The notes under the pieces were generated by a model, which saw only the letters and a list, made by a program, of their open reading frames with translations, was not told the origin of the DNA and did no database searches. Shown here piece after piece: positions 6,318 through 7,957 of a DNA stretch of 7,957 nt. The stretch comes from Microthrixaceae bacterium (lineage in GTDB: Bacteria; Actinomycetota; Acidimicrobiia; Acidimicrobiales; Acidimicrobilacustridaceae), in the NCBI GenBank assembly GCA_023264915.1, contig JAHFUU010000096.1, positions 1 to 7,957 of the forward strand, in the 5' to 3' direction. A program made the position numbers and the translations under genes. Numbering within the stretch: the stretch's first letter is position 1; each line of letters starts with the position of its first letter.

Positions 6318-7957
6318 TCACAACAGGTACCAGGGCGACCACCCGCCACCGGGATCCAGCTCGAACGCGTGGGTCACCGGTAGCCCGGCCGTGAACACCT
6401 CGACCCTGCCGTCGGGGTTCACCGCAGAGGCCAGATCTCCGCCGCTGCCACCCAGCGAGTGTGGGCCGCCCCAGCCACCGTTCGGGGAGAGCTGGCCCAG
6501 GGCGACGATCGGTCCGCCACTCGGTGTGGAGCCGAACACGACAAGTCGCTGGTCAGGCTCGTTCGCCGAAGCCAGCTTCCGTGAGGGATCTATCAGGCCA
6601 CCCAGCGGCGCTGTCGGGGACCATCCGCTCGCCCACTGGTACGCGTGCCAAGCCTGCCCGTCAGCACCAGCAGCGAACACCTCCAAGCGCAGGTCCTGGT
6701 TGACGCCCAAGACGGGCGTGCCGCTGATCCCTCCGCCAAGTGATCGCCACGTGTCCCAGCCCACCCCCGGGGCCTGCTGGGCATCGAGGGCGAGCTGGCC
6801 GGCCGGGTCGACCCAGGCCACCACTAGGCGCCCGTCGGCCTGGCGGGCAGCGGCGACTCCGATCGGTGAAGCGGCAGGCGCGAACCCTGGAGCCTGCATC
6901 GAGTACCACTCCGACCATCCGGACTGCGCGGCGGGCTGCCAGACGTGGCGAAGCGCGCCATCGGACCCAACAGCGAACACCTCGAGCCGGCCATCTGAGT
7001 TCGCGGCGACGCTGAACAGGCCGGGTTGCCAACCCTCGCCCGCCAGCGGGTACCAACTCGACCAGCCACATCCCGGACACACCTGCCAGACGTGCCACAG
7101 GCGCGAGTCAGATCCGACGGAGAAGGCCTCGAGCCGGCCATCTGAGTTGGTGGCGGTCGACACGGTGCCCGCAAGGGTTGCGCCCGAAAGCGGGTACCAC
7201 GAGTCCCACCCGCCACCGGGCCACTGCTGGAAGCTGTGCCTGAGGGTGCCACCAGCGTCGGTGGCGAAGACCTCGAGCCGGCCGTCGAAGTTCGCAACGA
7301 CCGGGCCACCGAAGACCTGGGGGAACACGCTCACGGACCTGCACCCGAGCACGGCATCGCTGCCGTTGCCCACGTTGCGTGCACGGACACAGAACGAGTG
7401 GGTACCGGCACCGGCGGGGAACGAAGCGTCGAACCCATGCGCAGCCGAGAAGGATGGGAAGAAGAACGGCAGCTCGCTTCTCGTACTGCTTGCCACGAGC
7501 GTGCCGACTTCACGACCGTCGACGCTGACAGAGCCGACCACGGGATCATCGGTGTCGGGGTCGATGATCCAACCGACCAGGCGAACCGACTGGTTGCCAG
7601 CACGTGCCGCAGAGTCGAGATGCCCCGTCGGGCTGGCGGAGATGCCATCGGTGCGGGTGATCGAGTCGAGACCGGCCTGGTTCCCGTCTTTGAACAGGCG
7701 GCTCGCGCCGGCGAGGTCGCCACGGAGCTCGAGGTCGAAGAAGTCACCGATCGACGCACGCATCGCGGCGGCCTGTGCACTCGATCCTGTGTATGGAAGC
7801 TCGTGGCCACCACCGAGCGCTGTCAGGAACGCCCTCGGGGCATGGGCCCCGTCATAGGCAGCAATGCCTTCGCTGTAGGCGGCTATAGGGTCGGCATCGC
7901 CATGGGCTACGAGCACCGCGCCCGGTTGGACAGATCCCCAGGCACCTCCTGGAATGG
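6318..7957 (-). CDS. Secreted-type alpha/beta-hydrolase C-terminal part with actinobacterial beta domain and seven-bladed lectin-like propeller (5' partial)
   Basis: The frame is open to the right edge, so the start, any signal peptide and the nucleophile Ser are outside; the GTG at 7916 is internal. Residues are numbered from that GTG. Positions up to about 83 are the end of an alpha/beta-hydrolase: VAHGDADPIAAY (acid Asp9) and GGGHELPY (His38). Residues 88-197 form a beta domain with VRLVGWIIDPDTDDP, HGFDASFPAGAGTHSFCVRARNVG and LGC, a module I recognise from many actinobacterial exported proteins; Cys176 and Cys192 may pair. Residues 203-532 are seven repeats of the type NSDGRLEVFAVGSDG..LRHVWQ..GWSxWY, like PLL-type (DUF346) fucose-binding lectin propellers. 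A likely reading is an extracellular esterase/lipase-like enzyme anchored to glycans; hydrolase substrate and sugar are not known. It converges on the membrane-protein gene with only 2 bp between the stops. Confidence 0.85.
   Translation of the reverse strand, partial: IPGGAWGSVQPGAVLVAHGDADPIAAYSEGIAAYDGAHAPRAFLTALGGGHELPYTGSSAQAAAMRASIGDFFDLELRGDLAGASRLFKDGNQAGLDSITRTDGISASPTGHLDSAARAGNQSVRLVGWIIDPDTDDPVVGSVSVDGREVGTLVASSTRSELPFFFPSFSAAHGFDASFPAGAGTHSFCVRARNVGNGSDAVLGCRSVSVFPQVFGGPVVANFDGRLEVFATDAGGTLRHSFQQWPGGGWDSWYPLSGATLAGTVSTATNSDGRLEAFSVGSDSRLWHVWQVCPGCGWSSWYPLAGEGWQPGLFSVAANSDGRLEVFAVGSDGALRHVWQPAAQSGWSEWYSMQAPGFAPAASPIGVAAARQADGRLVVAWVDPAGQLALDAQQAPGVGWDTWRSLGGGISGTPVLGVNQDLRLEVFAAGADGQAWHAYQWASGWSPTAPLGGLIDPSRKLASANEPDQRLVVFGSTPSGGPIVALGQLSPNGGWGGPHSLGGSGGDLASAVNPDGRVEVFTAGLPVTHAFELDPGGGWSPWYLL
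6321..7310 (-). repeat. Seven propeller-blade repeats within the hydrolase/lectin gene
   Basis: Seven repeats of 40-52 codons run without interruption to the stop. In reading order they lie at 7310-7170, 7169-7023, 7022-6867, 6866-6720, 6719-6582, 6581-6441 and 6440-6321. The core is N-x-D-G-R-L-E-V-F, then H-x-x-Q and GW-x-x-W. Blades 1-3 are closest to each other; 4 and 6 are most degenerate (DGRLVVAWV, DQRLVVFGS). Blade 2 carries a CPGC in the loop before GW. The count of seven closes a standard propeller. Confidence 0.85.
6980..7292 (-). repeat. Near-identical DNA segments in blades 1-3
   Basis: A 22-bp stretch is identical at 6980-7001 and 7127-7148, and a partly matching copy begins at 7271. 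The start points are 147 and 144 bp apart, equal to whole blades of 49 and 48 codons. They encode the (N)SDGRLE(V/A)F core. Identity at DNA level across silent positions suggests a fairly recent duplication or gene conversion among these blades. Confidence 0.7.

Noticed and set aside
6391..7857. 488-codon open frame on the plus strand opposite the hydrolase/lectin gene
   Set aside because: It is antisense to a gene with clear domain repeats, is rich in Ser/Pro/Arg with no recognisable domain, and long antisense frames are expected in GC-rich DNA with strong codon bias.

Overview
The window is a GC-rich, gene-dense bacterial chromosome segment, most likely from the Actinomycetota. Evidence is the strong G/C third-position bias, the gpsA/cofC(fbiD) divergent pair also known from Mycobacterium tuberculosis, the actinobacterial type of amino-acid permease with a large cytosolic tail, and a secreted-protein module typical of the phylum. 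The member cannot be named from sequence alone; an Acidimicrobiia-like lineage is only a guess. No rRNA, tRNA, IS element, phage gene or CRISPR array is visible.

Layout. (1) Positions 2-1249 (+) hold the C-terminal part of an APC amino-acid permease: four membrane segments, a USP-like cytosolic domain and an unexpected C-terminal OB-fold. (2) Positions 1250-1383 form a short convergent intergenic region with inverted repeats. (3) Positions 1384-2382 (-) are gpsA, glycerol-3-phosphate dehydrogenase. (4) Positions 2383-2451 are a compact divergent promoter region; both flanking starts look leaderless. (5) Positions 2452-6315 (+) form an operon: cofC (coenzyme F420 biosynthesis), a PIG-L/LmbE-type deacetylase, and a membrane protein with a spermidine-synthase-like C-terminal domain. 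The junctions are ATGA stop-start overlaps. (6) Positions 6318-7957 (-) are the 3' part of a probably secreted alpha/beta-hydrolase fused to an actinobacterial 'GWxxDPD' beta domain and a seven-bladed lectin-like propeller.

The most informative irregularity is in the LmbE gene. It is stopped by an in-frame TAG at 3740-3742, but the same frame continues for 27 well-conserved-looking codons to a TGA (3824-3826) that overlaps the start of the next gene. Every other complete or 3'-complete gene in the window ends in TGA. This is either a recent nonsense mutation, a sequence error, or readthrough. Other points of interest are the permease/OB-fold fusion, the positive-inside evidence that the SpeE-like domain may lie outside the cytoplasm, the 10-codon ORF bridging cofC and lmbE, and the hydrolase/propeller fusion. 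I did not find a clearly new defence or mobile system.
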